Assembly (NCBI RefSeq): GCF_006385255.1
Contig: NZ_VFJE01000054.1
Coordinates: 434,001-498,000 of the forward strand
Direction: 5' to 3'
DNA: 64,000 bases
Source of the DNA: Flavobacterium microcysteis
GTDB taxonomy: Bacteria > Bacteroidota > Bacteroidia > Flavobacteriales > Flavobacteriaceae
Numbering within the stretch: position 1 is the stretch's first letter; each line of letters starts with the position of its first letter. A program made the position numbers and the translations under genes. Positions 17,885 through 26,624 of this stretch are shown piece after piece. The notes beneath the pieces were generated by a model. It had not been told where the DNA came from and searched no databases. It saw nothing but the letters and a program-made list of their open reading frames with translations.

Positions 17885-18919
17885 TGGTGCAGGATTAGGA
17901 CGTATGGCCTGAATTTCATCAATGGCTTTTAGTACCTCTTCTGAAAGAACCGTATGTCTTGAATTGATATTTTCTTCGAGTTGTTTTAGGTTTGTTGCTC
18001 CTATTATCGTTGCCGTCACAAACTGTTGTTGACGGATAAAAGCTAAAGACATTTCTGTTAGCGTAAGTCCAAATCTGGTGGCTATTTCCTGATATAAGGC
18101 TGTTGCTTCTTTGGTCTGTTGTGAATTGTATCTTATAAAATTGGTGAACAGGTTGAGTCGCGCATTAGGATGACTTTCTCCTGTCAGGAATTTTCCAGAC
18201 AATACACCAAAAGCCAATGGTGAATAGGCCAGCAATCCTACATTTTCACGATAGGCTGTTTCTGAAAGTCCAACTTCAAATGTGCGATTTAGCAAAGAAT
18301 ACGGGTTTTGGATTGTTGCTATTCTAGGCAGATTGTGCTTTTTGCTTTCTTCTAAAAAACGCATTACGCCCCATGGTGTCTCATTGGAAACGCCTATGGC
18401 ACGAATTTTTCCTTCCTGAATCAATTCCTGGAATACTTCGAGAATATCTTTCATGTTATCTTCCCAAGCTTCTTCCTGAATTTTGAATCCACGTTGTCCA
18501 AACATATTCGATTTTCGTTCCGGCCAATGCAATTGGTACAAATCGATATAATCTGTCTGTAGTCGCTTCAGGCTTTTTTCTACTGATAGTTTTATGGTTT
18601 CTTTATTGAATCTCAGGTCTTCTCTAAGATATTCCATTCCTCTGTTTGGTCCAGCAATTTTGGAAGCAAGGATGATGTCGTTTCTCTTTCCTGATTTATG
18701 CAGCCAGCTTCCTATAATTCTTTCGGTTTCGCCTGTTGTTTTTTCACGTGCCGGCACTGGATACATTTCTGCCGTATCGATAAAATTGATTCCTTTATCC
18801 AATGCAAAATCAATTTGGGCATGTCCTTCTGCTTCGGTATTTTGCTGCCCGAAGGTCATGGTTCCGAGACATATTTCGCTGACTTTTAGATTGGTGTTTG
18901 GAAGTGTATTGTAGATCAT
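17882..18919 (-). CDS. tas: Tas-like NADPH-dependent aldo-keto reductase
   Basis: This 345-residue protein matches the length and sequence pattern of E. coli Tas throughout, for example LGTMTFGQQNTEAEGHAQID, DTAEMYPVPAREKT, RLQTDYIDLYQLHWP, AIGVSNETPWGVMRFLEE and IATIQNPYSLLNRTFEVGL, ending in PAP. The catalytic Asp (in FIDTAEMY), Tyr (same motif), Lys (ILASKIAG) and His (YQLHWPE) are present. It is a cytoplasmic TIM-barrel oxidoreductase; the physiological substrate is not known. The upstream region is a repeat-rich gap without a clear promoter box, and the gene shares a terminator with the convergent sugar dehydrogenase gene. Confidence 0.93.
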   Translation of the reverse strand: MIYNTLPNTNLKVSEICLGTMTFGQQNTEAEGHAQIDFALDKGINFIDTAEMYPVPAREKTTGETERIIGSWLHKSGKRNDIILASKIAGPNRGMEYLREDLRFNKETIKLSVEKSLKRLQTDYIDLYQLHWPERKSNMFGQRGFKIQEEAWEDNMKDILEVFQELIQEGKIRAIGVSNETPWGVMRFLEESKKHNLPRIATIQNPYSLLNRTFEVGLSETAYRENVGLLAYSPLAFGVLSGKFLTGESHPNARLNLFTNFIRYNSQQTKEATALYQEIATRFGLTLTEMSLAFIRQQQFVTATIIGATNLKQLEENINSRHTVLSEEVLKAIDEIQAIRPNPAP

Positions 18920-18925
18920 TTTTTA

Positions 18926-19146
18926 AGGTACTAAGTGGCTAAGGCGCTAAGTTGCTAAGGTTTTGAGGTGCAAAGGTAGTAAGTTTTTGAGGAATTGAGG
19001 CACTAAGGTTCTGAGGTATTAAGGTTTTGGGTTGTGTTCATAAATAAAAAAAGACCCAAGACAAATGTCCTGAGTCTTTATATTATAAACAAAAAGCTTT
19101 ATCGCTTAAATACTTAAAACCTTAGTGCCTTAGTACCTCAGCAACT
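18926..19146. repeat. Degenerate short-repeat region with inverted arms
   Basis: Many imperfect copies of a 7-10 base word (variants of CTAAGGT / TTGAGG) occupy 18926-19030. The reverse-complement words (CCTTAGTGCCTTAGTACCTC) occupy 19120-19140, giving an overall inverted arrangement around the terminator at 19044-19079. There is no coding potential, and no gene lies between 18920 and 19157. Confidence 0.7.
19044..19079 (-). terminator. Intrinsic terminator after the OmpA-like gene
   Basis: On the minus strand a 12-13 bp stem with two G-U pairs (arms 19051-19063 and 19066-19078) is followed by a T-tract. It lies about 80 bases past the stop of the OmpA-family gene. Confidence 0.8.
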
Positions 19147-19157
19147 AGCCGCTTTTC

Positions 19158-20117
19158 CTACAATTCATTCAACATCTTAGAGATTTCATCCAATTTAGGA
19201 GTCAAAATAATCTCGATTCTTCTATTTTTAGCTTTTCCTTCTGCTGTTTCGTTAGGTGCTAATGGAGCATATTCTCCACGTCCTGCAGCCGTAAGGTTCT
19301 TTTTGTCGATGCTTTTGTTTTCAGCCAGAATGTTTACGATTGCTGTAGCACGTTTTGTAGATAAATCCCAATTGTCTGTGATTTGTCCGGTTCCGCCATA
19401 AGGCACGTTGTCTGTATGTCCTTCAATAAGTACTGAAATATCCGGATTAACGCCCAAAACCTTACCTACTTCTACAACGGCTCTTCTTCCTTCTGTTCCT
19501 ACAGACCAGCTACCTGAACCGAAAAGCAATTTGTTTTCCATAGAAACATATACTTTTCCATTTTTTTGCTCAACGGTAAGTCCTTTTCCTTCAAAACTGT
19601 TTAGTGCTTTAGAAAGTGTTTCTTTCAACTTTCTCATGCTTTCTTCTTTTGCAGCAATCATTCCTTCTAATTCGTCAACTCTTGAAGAACGCTCTTTTAA
19701 TTCTGCCTGCAATTTGTTCAATCTTTCCTGTTCTGCTGCCAATGCTTTTTCTTTTGCTTCAAGCTGGGCTAACAGTTCGCGGTTTTTCTTCATGTTAGTA
19801 TCCAATGCATCGCCACTGTTTTTCTCCAACGCTGAATAGGATGATTTTAGCGTATTCAGATTAGCACTTGCTGCTGCGTAATCTGCTGCAAGCTTGTCTC
19901 TTTCTGCTTTTAGTTTTTCTAGTTGCGATTTCAAATCCTTGCCTTCAAGATCCAGCTGGTTTTTCGCTTTTGACAGGTTCTGGTTTTCATCAGAAAGGTT
20001 CCTGTTTTCTTTTTTTAGGTTAGCATATTTGTCTTCAAGTTCTTTATAAACTTTTGACGAAACACACGAAGTAGTCAATGCCAGGGCTAATACTCCAAGC
20101 GATACTTTTTTAATCAT
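19158..20117 (-). CDS. OmpA-family lipoprotein with long coiled coil
   Basis: The 319-residue protein has a lipoprotein signal (LALALTTSC, Cys at about 18). A long coiled coil follows at about 25-175, rich in Lys, Glu, Leu and Ala. A C-terminal OmpA/MotB peptidoglycan-binding domain spans about 190-310. Its signature motifs are present: ISVLIEGHTDNVPYGG, DNWDLSTKRATAIVNIL, AAGRGEYAPLAPN and KNRRIEIILTPK. It should be anchored in the outer membrane and bind diaminopimelate in peptidoglycan, acting as a spacer or tether. It is a single gene with its own terminator. The coiled coil is longer than in plain Pal proteins. Confidence 0.92.
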   Translation of the reverse strand: MIKKVSLGVLALALTTSCVSSKVYKELEDKYANLKKENRNLSDENQNLSKAKNQLDLEGKDLKSQLEKLKAERDKLAADYAAASANLNTLKSSYSALEKNSGDALDTNMKKNRELLAQLEAKEKALAAEQERLNKLQAELKERSSRVDELEGMIAAKEESMRKLKETLSKALNSFEGKGLTVEQKNGKVYVSMENKLLFGSGSWSVGTEGRRAVVEVGKVLGVNPDISVLIEGHTDNVPYGGTGQITDNWDLSTKRATAIVNILAENKSIDKKNLTAAGRGEYAPLAPNETAEGKAKNRRIEIILTPKLDEISKMLNEL

Positions 20118-20163
20118 GATTTTGAATTGGTTTTTATTTATTTCTTACTAGTTTTTAGCTTAT

Positions 20164-20925
20164 TTAATCAATCTCTACCAGGACCGGACAGTGATCAGAA
20201 TGTTTGGCATCCGGCAATATTACGGCTCTTTTCAATCTGTTTTCAACAGAACGACTGGCCAATATATAATCAATCCTCCAGCCTTTGTTATTGTTTCTGG
20301 CATTAGCTCTGTAACTCCACCAGGTATAATTGTGCGGATCTTTATTAAAATGCCTGAACGAATCAACAAAACCACTTTTCATGAAAAGATCCAACCAGCT
20401 TCTTTCTTCCGGAAGGAATCCTGATACTTTGGCATTTCTAATCGGGTCATGGATGTCGATGGCTTCGTGACAGATGTTATAATCTCCGCAAATCAAAAGA
20501 TTTGGGATTTCTTTTTTGAGATCATTGATGTAGTTCTGGAAATCGTCCATATACATAAACTTATGGTCTAATCTCAAGATGTTAGTCCCCGAAGGAAGAT
20601 AAAGGCTCATAACCGAAAAATCATCATAATCTACACGAAGGTTTCTTCCTTCTGCATCCATGTGTTCTATTCCCGTACCGAAAACTACATTATTGGGTTT
20701 TGTCTTGCATAAAACAGCTACTCCACTGTAGCCTTTCTTTTGGGCTGGAAACCAATAATTATACGGATAGCCCGCTTTTTCAAATTCATCAAGCGGAATC
20801 TGGTCTGGCGTTGCTTTGATTTCCTGAAGACATATAATATCCGGATTAGCTTGTTGTAACCATTCTAAGAAGCCTTTCGTAATGGCAGCTCTTATTCCAT
20901 TGACATTGTAGGAGATAATTCTCAT
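20164..20925 (-). CDS. xth: Exodeoxyribonuclease III
   Basis: The ATG at 20925 is chosen because it gives the canonical start MRIISYNVNGIRAA and 253 residues; an upstream in-frame ATG would add 20 residues unlike the family. All exonuclease III motifs are present: NVNGIRAA, IICLQEIKA (metal-binding Glu), CGDYNICHEAIDIHDP, YTWWSYRANARNNNKGWRID, and the C-terminal SDHCPVLVEI with catalytic His. It is a cytoplasmic AP endonuclease and 3'-5' exonuclease for base-excision repair. A CAAAAGTA box at 20950-20957, the complement of TAnnTTTG, lies 25 bases upstream of the chosen start, which supports it. Confidence 0.96.
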   Translation of the reverse strand: MRIISYNVNGIRAAITKGFLEWLQQANPDIICLQEIKATPDQIPLDEFEKAGYPYNYWFPAQKKGYSGVAVLCKTKPNNVVFGTGIEHMDAEGRNLRVDYDDFSVMSLYLPSGTNILRLDHKFMYMDDFQNYINDLKKEIPNLLICGDYNICHEAIDIHDPIRNAKVSGFLPEERSWLDLFMKSGFVDSFRHFNKDPHNYTWWSYRANARNNNKGWRIDYILASRSVENRLKRAVILPDAKHSDHCPVLVEID

Positions 20926-21036
20926 AGTTGCTGTAGATTTTGACTTTTTCAAAAGTAAGTAAAAAAAGATTATTTCTGCAGTCAAAATCTCTGGTCTGAT
21001 AGGGCGAAAAAAATGGATGTGTTAACTCAATTTTGC

Positions 21037-21044
21037 TATCTTTG
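21037..21044 (+). promoter_or_regulatory. TATCTTTG -7 box upstream of the acyltransferase gene
   Basis: TATCTTTG fits TAnnTTTG and lies 26 bases before the ATG at 21071. The -33 TTG is not well conserved. Confidence 0.5.
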
Positions 21045-21070
21045 TTTTTTTCGCACAAAACAGATGATAG

Positions 21071-22879
21071 ATGGGGTTAGTTACCGCTAAAGAAGTTGCA
21101 AAAGCAATAAACACAGATAAATACGGAGTTTTGGGAACTTTTTCAGGCTGGCTGTTAATGAAGATACTCAAGATTTCCACATTAAATAAAATCTACGACC
21201 GGAACAAACATCTACAAAATGTCGAATTCCTTAATGCTATATTGGACGAATTCCAGATTAAATTCGAAATCCCGGAAGAAGATTTAAAACGCCTTCCAAA
21301 AGACGGAGCCTATATTACCATTTCAAACCATCCGCTAGGCGGAATTGACGGTATCCTGCTTTTAAAGTTGATGCTGGACAGGGAGCCTAACTTCAAGATT
21401 ATTGCTAATTTCCTTTTGCATAGGATTGATCCTATGAAACCGTATATCATGCCCGTAAATCCTTTTGAAAATCATAAGGATGCCAAATCGAGCGTAATCG
21501 GAATCAAAGAAACACTGCGCCATTTAAGCGATGGAAAACCATTGGGAATGTTTCCTGCCGGTGAAGTTTCCACCTACAAAGACGGAAAATTGGTGGTAGA
21601 CAAACCTTGGGAAGAAGGCGCCATTAAGTTGATTAAAAAAGCTAAAGTTCCTGTAGTGCCGATTTATTTCCATGCCAAAAACAGCAAGCTTTTTTACTTC
21701 CTTTCCAAACTTGACGATACTTTAAGAACTGCAAAGCTACCTTCGGAATTGCTAACTCAGAAAGACCGTGTAATCAAGGTAAGGATTGGTAAGCCTATTT
21801 CGGTAAACGAACAGAACGAATACGATAAAATCGAAGAATACTCTGAATTTCTTAGGAAAAAGACCTACATGTTGGCCAATCCTTTTGAAAAGGAAACCAA
21901 GCTGATAGATACTTCAAACCTAAAAATTCCAAGAAGTCCAAAACAGATTGCAATGCCTGCCAATCATGAGCAGATTGTCAACGAGGTTAATGCTTTGAGA
22001 CAGACAGACTGCCGATTGCTACAAAGCAAAAACTACGAGGTCTTTTTTACGGAAGCGAATCACATTCCAAATATCCTGCATGAGCTTGGACGACTTAGGG
22101 AAATAACATTCAGAGAAGTGGGCGAAGGAACCAACCAATCATTGGATTTGGATCAATTCGACAAATATTACCACCATATGTTTTTATGGGACGATGACAC
22201 CAAAGAAATTGCAGGTGCTTACCGAATGGGTTTGGGTTCAGAAATCTTCCCTAAATATGGAATTGATGGGTTTTATCTTCAGGAGCTTTTCCGATTTGAA
22301 CCGGAATTGTATGATATGATGAATAAGTCCATTGAAATGGGCCGTGCTTTTATCACAAAAGAATACCAGCAAAAACCGATGCCATTGTTCCTTCTTTGGA
22401 AAGGAATCGTGCATACTACTTTACGTTATCCGGAACACAAATTCCTGATTGGTGGAGTGAGCATCAGCAATCAGTTTTCTGATTTTACAAAATCGTTGAT
22501 GATTGAGTTTATGAAATCGCATTATTACGATCCTTATATCGCACAATATGTGCATCCTAAAAAGGAGTTTAAAGTAAAACTTAAAGATGCGGATAAGGAT
22601 TTTATATTTGATGAAGCCGAAGCCGATCTTGTCAAATTCGATAAGCTTATCGATGAACTGGAACCAGGCAACCTTCGCCTTCCGGTATTGATTAAAAAAT
22701 ACATCAAGCAGAACGCTAAGGTTGTGGCATTTAATGTGGACCCGCTGTTTAACAATGCGGTTGACGGACTGATGTATATTCGAATTGCAGATATTCCAGA
22801 AAGCACCATGAAACCGGTAATGGAAGAATTCCAGGCTGAGTTGGAAAGAAAACTGGCAGAAAAAGGAGAAAAATTATAG
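21071..22879 (+). CDS. olsF: Bifunctional O-/N-acyltransferase of aminolipid synthesis (OlsF-like)
   Basis: This 602-residue fusion has two domains. Residues about 60-290 are a PlsC-like acyltransferase with SNHPLGGIDG (the H-x5-D form of the catalytic motif) and MFPAGEVSTYKDG. Residues about 300-600 are a GNAT-like N-acyltransferase related to OlsB/hemolysin, with LREITFREVGEGTNQSLDLD, AGAYRMGLGSEIF, LQELFRFEPEL and FLIGGVSISNQF. The order matches OlsF of Serratia and Flavobacterium johnsoniae, which makes ornithine lipids: the GNAT half adds the 3-hydroxy fatty acid to the amino acid and the PlsC half esterifies it. The amino acid used here (ornithine or glycine) cannot be read from sequence. 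It acts at the inner-membrane cytoplasmic face. It is a single gene with its own promoter box and terminator. Confidence 0.82.
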   Translation: MGLVTAKEVAKAINTDKYGVLGTFSGWLLMKILKISTLNKIYDRNKHLQNVEFLNAILDEFQIKFEIPEEDLKRLPKDGAYITISNHPLGGIDGILLLKLMLDREPNFKIIANFLLHRIDPMKPYIMPVNPFENHKDAKSSVIGIKETLRHLSDGKPLGMFPAGEVSTYKDGKLVVDKPWEEGAIKLIKKAKVPVVPIYFHAKNSKLFYFLSKLDDTLRTAKLPSELLTQKDRVIKVRIGKPISVNEQNEYDKIEEYSEFLRKKTYMLANPFEKETKLIDTSNLKIPRSPKQIAMPANHEQIVNEVNALRQTDCRLLQSKNYEVFFTEANHIPNILHELGRLREITFREVGEGTNQSLDLDQFDKYYHHMFLWDDDTKEIAGAYRMGLGSEIFPKYGIDGFYLQELFRFEPELYDMMNKSIEMGRAFITKEYQQKPMPLFLLWKGIVHTTLRYPEHKFLIGGVSISNQFSDFTKSLMIEFMKSHYYDPYIAQYVHPKKEFKVKLKDADKDFIFDEAEADLVKFDKLIDELEPGNLRLPVLIKKYIKQNAKVVAFNVDPLFNNAVDGLMYIRIADIPESTMKPVMEEFQAELERKLAEKGEKL

Positions 22880-22920
22880 TTCGGAAACTTACAGAACACA
22901 AAAATTCAATATATAAAGAA

Positions 22921-22948
22921 AAGCCTGAGAAATTCTCAGGCTTTTTTA
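22921..22948 (+). terminator. Bidirectional-capable terminator after the acyltransferase gene
   Basis: A 10-bp perfect stem (AAGCCTGAGA / TCTCAGGCTT, 22921-22930 and 22934-22943) is followed by a T-tract. The convergent DUF2752 gene ends just beyond it. Confidence 0.92.
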
Positions 22949-22955
22949 TAGGTAT

Positions 22956-23429
22956 CTACATCCAGATAGACTGTCTTAAAATCTCATCAAAAGTATTCTC
23001 ACGTACGAAGTATACCAATCTGCCTAAATGGTATAGGACTAGAATTGCACCTAAGAAATAGGCTATTTTTTTACTGTAAAAAACAGAATTGAAATATTCT
23101 TTTTGGTTTCTTAGCTCCAGTGTCAATACGATTATGACAACGATGCAGAAAACAAAAGCAAAAGGCCCAAAAAGATGATAGGATAAGCTTTTCTGCAAAT
23201 CGCCTTCATATAAATAGACCAATGACTTGGTAATGCCACAACCGGGACACGGAAAACCCGTCAGCATCTTAAACGGACACAAAGACTGGTCTGTTTCCAG
23301 ATGATTGTCGTGATTGTGCAGCATTAAAAAAAATGGAATTATCAGGGTCAATAGCGCCCCGATAATTCCAAATATTTTCAATTGAACTTTTCTATTACTT
23401 ATATAGCTTGTTGATATCACCTTGAACAA
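22956..23429 (-). CDS. DUF2752 membrane protein
   Basis: The 157-residue frame has four hydrophobic segments and the DUF2752 signature CPFKMLTGFPCPGCGITKS, with the paired cysteines and Gly-Ile-Thr. The ATG at 23429 would overlap the upstream DUF4234 gene by 35 bases. No nearer ATG precedes the first membrane helix, so either the overlap is real or a TTG about 17 codons in is used. Function is unknown for the family. Genes of this family often sit beside small TM2/DUF4234-type membrane proteins, as here, which suggests a joint membrane role. Confidence 0.82.
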   Translation of the reverse strand: MFKVISTSYISNRKVQLKIFGIIGALLTLIIPFFLMLHNHDNHLETDQSLCPFKMLTGFPCPGCGITKSLVYLYEGDLQKSLSYHLFGPFAFVFCIVVIIVLTLELRNQKEYFNSVFYSKKIAYFLGAILVLYHLGRLVYFVRENTFDEILRQSIWM

Positions 23430-23766
23430 TCATTGCGGCTACCATTGGGAACAAGAAACCAAGAACTAACAATAATGTTGACTGGTCTTTTTCCCTTTCG
23501 CCAGTTCTTTCATAAACTTTAGGCAAACCTTCTTTTCCTGCTAAATAGTAGAAATATAAATTTACCGGCATACAGCATCCTGAAAAAATGGCAATAGGTT
23601 GAGAAATAACTTCTTTCCCAGCTACAGCATTAAGTACTTGCGCTACTTTAATATTCCAATAAATCAAATACAGCCCACAGGTAATAAATCCTAAAAGCAA
23701 AACTACTATCGGGTCAACCCTAAATTCAGGGATAATACCATAGTTTTCTGGTCTTTCTAATTCCAT
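23395..23766 (-). CDS. DUF4234-like small membrane protein
   Basis: The 123-residue protein has three hydrophobic segments. The first carries the typical LGFITCGLYLIYWNIKVAQ motif, followed by SQPIAIFSGCCMPVNLYFY and LLLVLGFLFPMVAAMIVQ. This pattern (an ITCGxY helix followed by Trp and a short linker) belongs to DUF4234. It precedes and overlaps the DUF2752 gene, so the two are probably translated together. No enzymatic motif is visible. Confidence 0.78.
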   Translation of the reverse strand: MELERPENYGIIPEFRVDPIVVLLLGFITCGLYLIYWNIKVAQVLNAVAGKEVISQPIAIFSGCCMPVNLYFYYLAGKEGLPKVYERTGEREKDQSTLLLVLGFLFPMVAAMIVQGDINKLYK

Positions 23767-23853
23767 TTTTATTTTTGTTTTTGATGTTTATAATTGCTAA
23801 AATTAACAAAAATATCGGATAGACAATTGCTTTATGTTAATTTTATATTCTTA

Positions 23854-25212
23854 TCACAAAAATACTTTGTCTATAGGCTCCCACAATTCAATCTTATTCC
23901 CTTCAATATCAACAATCCACCCAAATTTCCCATAGTCGTAGCTTTCCATTTCTCCTACAACCTGTACGCCTTCTCTTGTTAATGAAACCAACAGTTCTTC
24001 CAGGTTTTCTACCCTGAAATTCTGCATGAATTGTTTTTCTGAAGGACTAAAATAATTGGTATCGCTTTTAAACGGCGACCATTGGGTAGCACAATCATAT
24101 CCTTCCTTATCTTTCCACCAGAATGTACAGCCATAGTCGTCTGTATTTAATCCTAGATGTTTTTTATACCAATCTCTCAACGCTTTCGGGTCTTCTGATT
24201 TAAAGAAAAAGCCGCCTATTCCAGTAACACGGTTTGGCACTTTTTCCTCTGCATTTTTACCAAAATACAATTCTTTGATTTTATCTACGATGGTCTGCGC
24301 TAATTTCTCATGGCTTTCAAAAGTCCATCCTGCAATATGCGGCGACAATATGACTTTGTCTGACTCTAAAAGGTATTGGAAAGCTTCCGGAATTTTATCT
24401 TCTTCAAACAGGGTTTCAAAAGACAGTTTTTCATATTCCAACACATCCAATCCGGCACCTAAAACTTTGCCCGTTTCTAAAGCCTGAACCAAATCAGCAG
24501 TTACTACATTTTTACCTCTTGATGTATTGATTAGCCAGAACGGTTTTGCAAAAGCATTGATATAGTCAGCATTCACCAGCTTGTCCGTTTCCGGAGTCCA
24601 CGGAATGTGCAGGCTCAATACATCTGATTTTTGTTGAAGTTCTTCTAACGACACTTGTTTTGCATTGACATCGCCTACATTGTCAAGAATATCATAGCAC
24701 AATACCTGAACATCAAATCCACGCAGTTTTTTGGCAAATGATTTTCCCATATTGCCATATCCTATGATTCCTACGGTTTTGCCATCCAGTTCATGTCCAC
24801 GGTTTTTTTCACGATTCCAATGTCCGGAACGAATTTCCCTGTCGGCTTGGTTCAGCTTATTGAAAAGTGATAACAGCATTCCCAAAGCATGTTCTCCCAC
24901 AGCGTTTCGGTTGCCTTCCGGAGCAGCAATCAGGCTTATGTTTTTAGCAATCGCATAGTCGCAATCAATACTTTCAAGACCAGCACCTACTCTGGCAATA
25001 AATTGCAGGTTGGTTGCTTTATCTAAAAAGGTTTTGTCGATTTTAAAACGGCTGCGAATCACAATTCCGTTATAGTCCTGAATTTTGGCTTCTATTTCTT
25101 CTTTTGAAGATTTGAAATCTTCGTGGTTAGTGAAACCGGCTTCTTGTAACTGACTTAGCAATAAAGGATAATTGCTGTCAATGTGTAGTATTTTAATTTC
25201 TTTAGGCACCAT
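23854..25212 (-). CDS. D-2-hydroxyacid dehydrogenase fused to a VOC/glyoxalase domain
   Basis: The 452-residue protein has two parts. Residues 1-318 form a SerA-like D-2-hydroxyacid dehydrogenase. The NAD-binding loop is VGIIGYGNMGKSFAKKL, the catalytic Arg lies in INTSRGKNVV, and the catalytic His is in LSPHIAGW; the substrate domain starts ARVGAGLESIDCDYAIA. It lacks the ACT domain of classical SerA. After KIKELYFGKNAEEKVPNRV a second domain (about 327-452) begins with TGIGGFFFKSEDPKALRDWY and ends in IVDIEGNKIELWEP, typical of VOC/glyoxalase-bleomycin-resistance proteins that normally stand alone. There is no stop or frameshift at the junction. Substrate is not defined; 3-phosphoglycerate is only one possibility. 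Confidence 0.88.
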   Translation of the reverse strand: MVPKEIKILHIDSNYPLLLSQLQEAGFTNHEDFKSSKEEIEAKIQDYNGIVIRSRFKIDKTFLDKATNLQFIARVGAGLESIDCDYAIAKNISLIAAPEGNRNAVGEHALGMLLSLFNKLNQADREIRSGHWNREKNRGHELDGKTVGIIGYGNMGKSFAKKLRGFDVQVLCYDILDNVGDVNAKQVSLEELQQKSDVLSLHIPWTPETDKLVNADYINAFAKPFWLINTSRGKNVVTADLVQALETGKVLGAGLDVLEYEKLSFETLFEEDKIPEAFQYLLESDKVILSPHIAGWTFESHEKLAQTIVDKIKELYFGKNAEEKVPNRVTGIGGFFFKSEDPKALRDWYKKHLGLNTDDYGCTFWWKDKEGYDCATQWSPFKSDTNYFSPSEKQFMQNFRVENLEELLVSLTREGVQVVGEMESYDYGKFGWIVDIEGNKIELWEPIDKVFL

Positions 25213-25271
25213 TCTTCGATAGAATTTTTACGGTTAAATAATGCGCAATCCTATACCGAAGCAATTTTGCT

Positions 25272-26624
25272 TTAAAAGCCGAGGATAAGCTTTGCGATAG
25301 AAAAATAGATTAATATTCCGCAGATGTCATTGCTGGTCGTAATAAAAGGCCCTGTTGCCAAAGCCGGATCTATTCCAAATTTATTCAGCAAAAGAGGAAC
25401 AAATGTCCCGATAAGCGATGCTATGATGATTACGGAAATCAATGCGCTGGTCACGATAACTCCGATGATAAGTTCTACGTTCAATAAGAAATGGCTCCCT
25501 AAAAACAATATCGAAGCCAGAATGACTCCGTTCAAAAGACTTAAGGAAATCTCTTTTATCAATCGGCTAAAAAGCGAACCGCTCAATGTATTGTTTGCAA
25601 GACCTTGTACAATGATTGCAGAAGATTGGACACCTACGTTTCCTGCCATCGCAGCAATCAGCGGCGTAAAGAAAAACAGGTTACCGTGTTCTGTCATTGC
25701 TCCTTCAAAAAGCCCAAGAACCCGTACAGATACAAAACCTCCTAAAAGTGCCAGGACAAGCCATGGCAAACGTGCTTTTGTGAGTTCCAAAATGCTGTCA
25801 TCTGCCTCAACATCCTGAGAGATACCCGCCGCTAACTGGTAATCTTTGTCGGCTTCGTCCTTGATAACGTCTACGATATCATCAATCGTAATCCTTCCCA
25901 CCAGTCTTCCAAGTTCATCTACAACAGGAATGGCTTCCAGGTCATACTTCTGCATGATACGGGCTACTTCTACATCTTCTGTATCGACACGTACGTAATC
26001 TACTTTTGGGATATATACTTCACTGATTGGAGTTTTAGTAGAAGTCGTCAAAAGGTCTTTTAGCGAAAGTCTTCCTTTCAGCCTGTTTTCGTCATCGACC
26101 ACATAAATAGAGTGCACTCTGGAAACATTTTCCGCCTGTATTCTCATTTCTTTCACGCAGGTCAATACGTTCCAGTTTTCGTTTACTTTTACGAGCTCTT
26201 TTCCCATAAGACCTCCGGCAGTATCTTCGTCATAACGCAAAAGATCAACAATGTCTTTTGCGTGCTCAACGTCAATAAGCTCAGAGATTACCTCATTCTT
26301 GATATCGGTAGAAAGTTCAGCGATAATGTCGGCTGCGTCATCCGTATCCAACTCGTCAAGCTCTTCTGCAATTTCTTTTGGAGAAAGCCTGCTTAGGATA
26401 TTTTCACGAAGGTCGTCTTCCAGTTCAAGAAGAATCTCGGCTGTTTTTTCGCTATCAAGAATTTTGAAAATATAAGTTGCCTCGTCAAAATCCAATTCAT
26501 CAAGGATTTCGGCAATATCAGCATGGTGCATATCGTTAAGCAAGGCTTCCAGTTGCTGGTCTTTTTTGCTCAAGATTAATTCTTCAATCTGAAGAATTAG
26601 CTCCTTACTGATTTTAAATTGCAT
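25272..26624 (-). CDS. mgtE: Magnesium transporter MgtE
   Basis: The 450-residue protein has the canonical MgtE layout. An acidic N domain spans about 20-130 (repeated [24 protein letters not shown] helices). Two CBS motifs follow at about 135-260 ([30 protein letters not shown]). Five membrane helices from about 285 contain the pore sequence [20 protein letters not shown] and end in [20 protein letters not shown]. It imports Mg2+ and is gated by Mg2+ binding to the N and CBS domains. Its start overlaps the end of rsmA by 11 bases, so the two genes are co-transcribed with rsmA first. Confidence 0.96.
   Translation of the reverse strand: MQFKISKELILQIEELILSKKDQQLEALLNDMHHADIAEILDELDFDEATYIFKILDSEKTAEILLELEDDLRENILSRLSPKEIAEELDELDTDDAADIIAELSTDIKNEVISELIDVEHAKDIVDLLRYDEDTAGGLMGKELVKVNENWNVLTCVKEMRIQAENVSRVHSIYVVDDENRLKGRLSLKDLLTTSTKTPISEVYIPKVDYVRVDTEDVEVARIMQKYDLEAIPVVDELGRLVGRITIDDIVDVIKDEADKDYQLAAGISQDVEADDSILELTKARLPWLVLALLGGFVSVRVLGLFEGAMTEHGNLFFFTPLIAAMAGNVGVQSSAIIVQGLANNTLSGSLFSRLIKEISLSLLNGVILASILFLGSHFLLNVELIIGVIVTSALISVIIIASLIGTFVPLLLNKFGIDPALATGPFITTSNDICGILIYFSIAKLILGF

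Noticed and set aside
19408..19839. 143-codon open frame opposite the OmpA-like gene
   Set aside because: Serine-rich antisense shadow of the coiled-coil coding region; the minus-strand gene has clear domain motifs.
23854..25212. Frameshift or missed stop joining two genes in the dehydrogenase-VOC frame
   Set aside because: The frame is continuous with a plausible linker and no internal start signal for the VOC part was seen; kept as a real fusion pending comparison.
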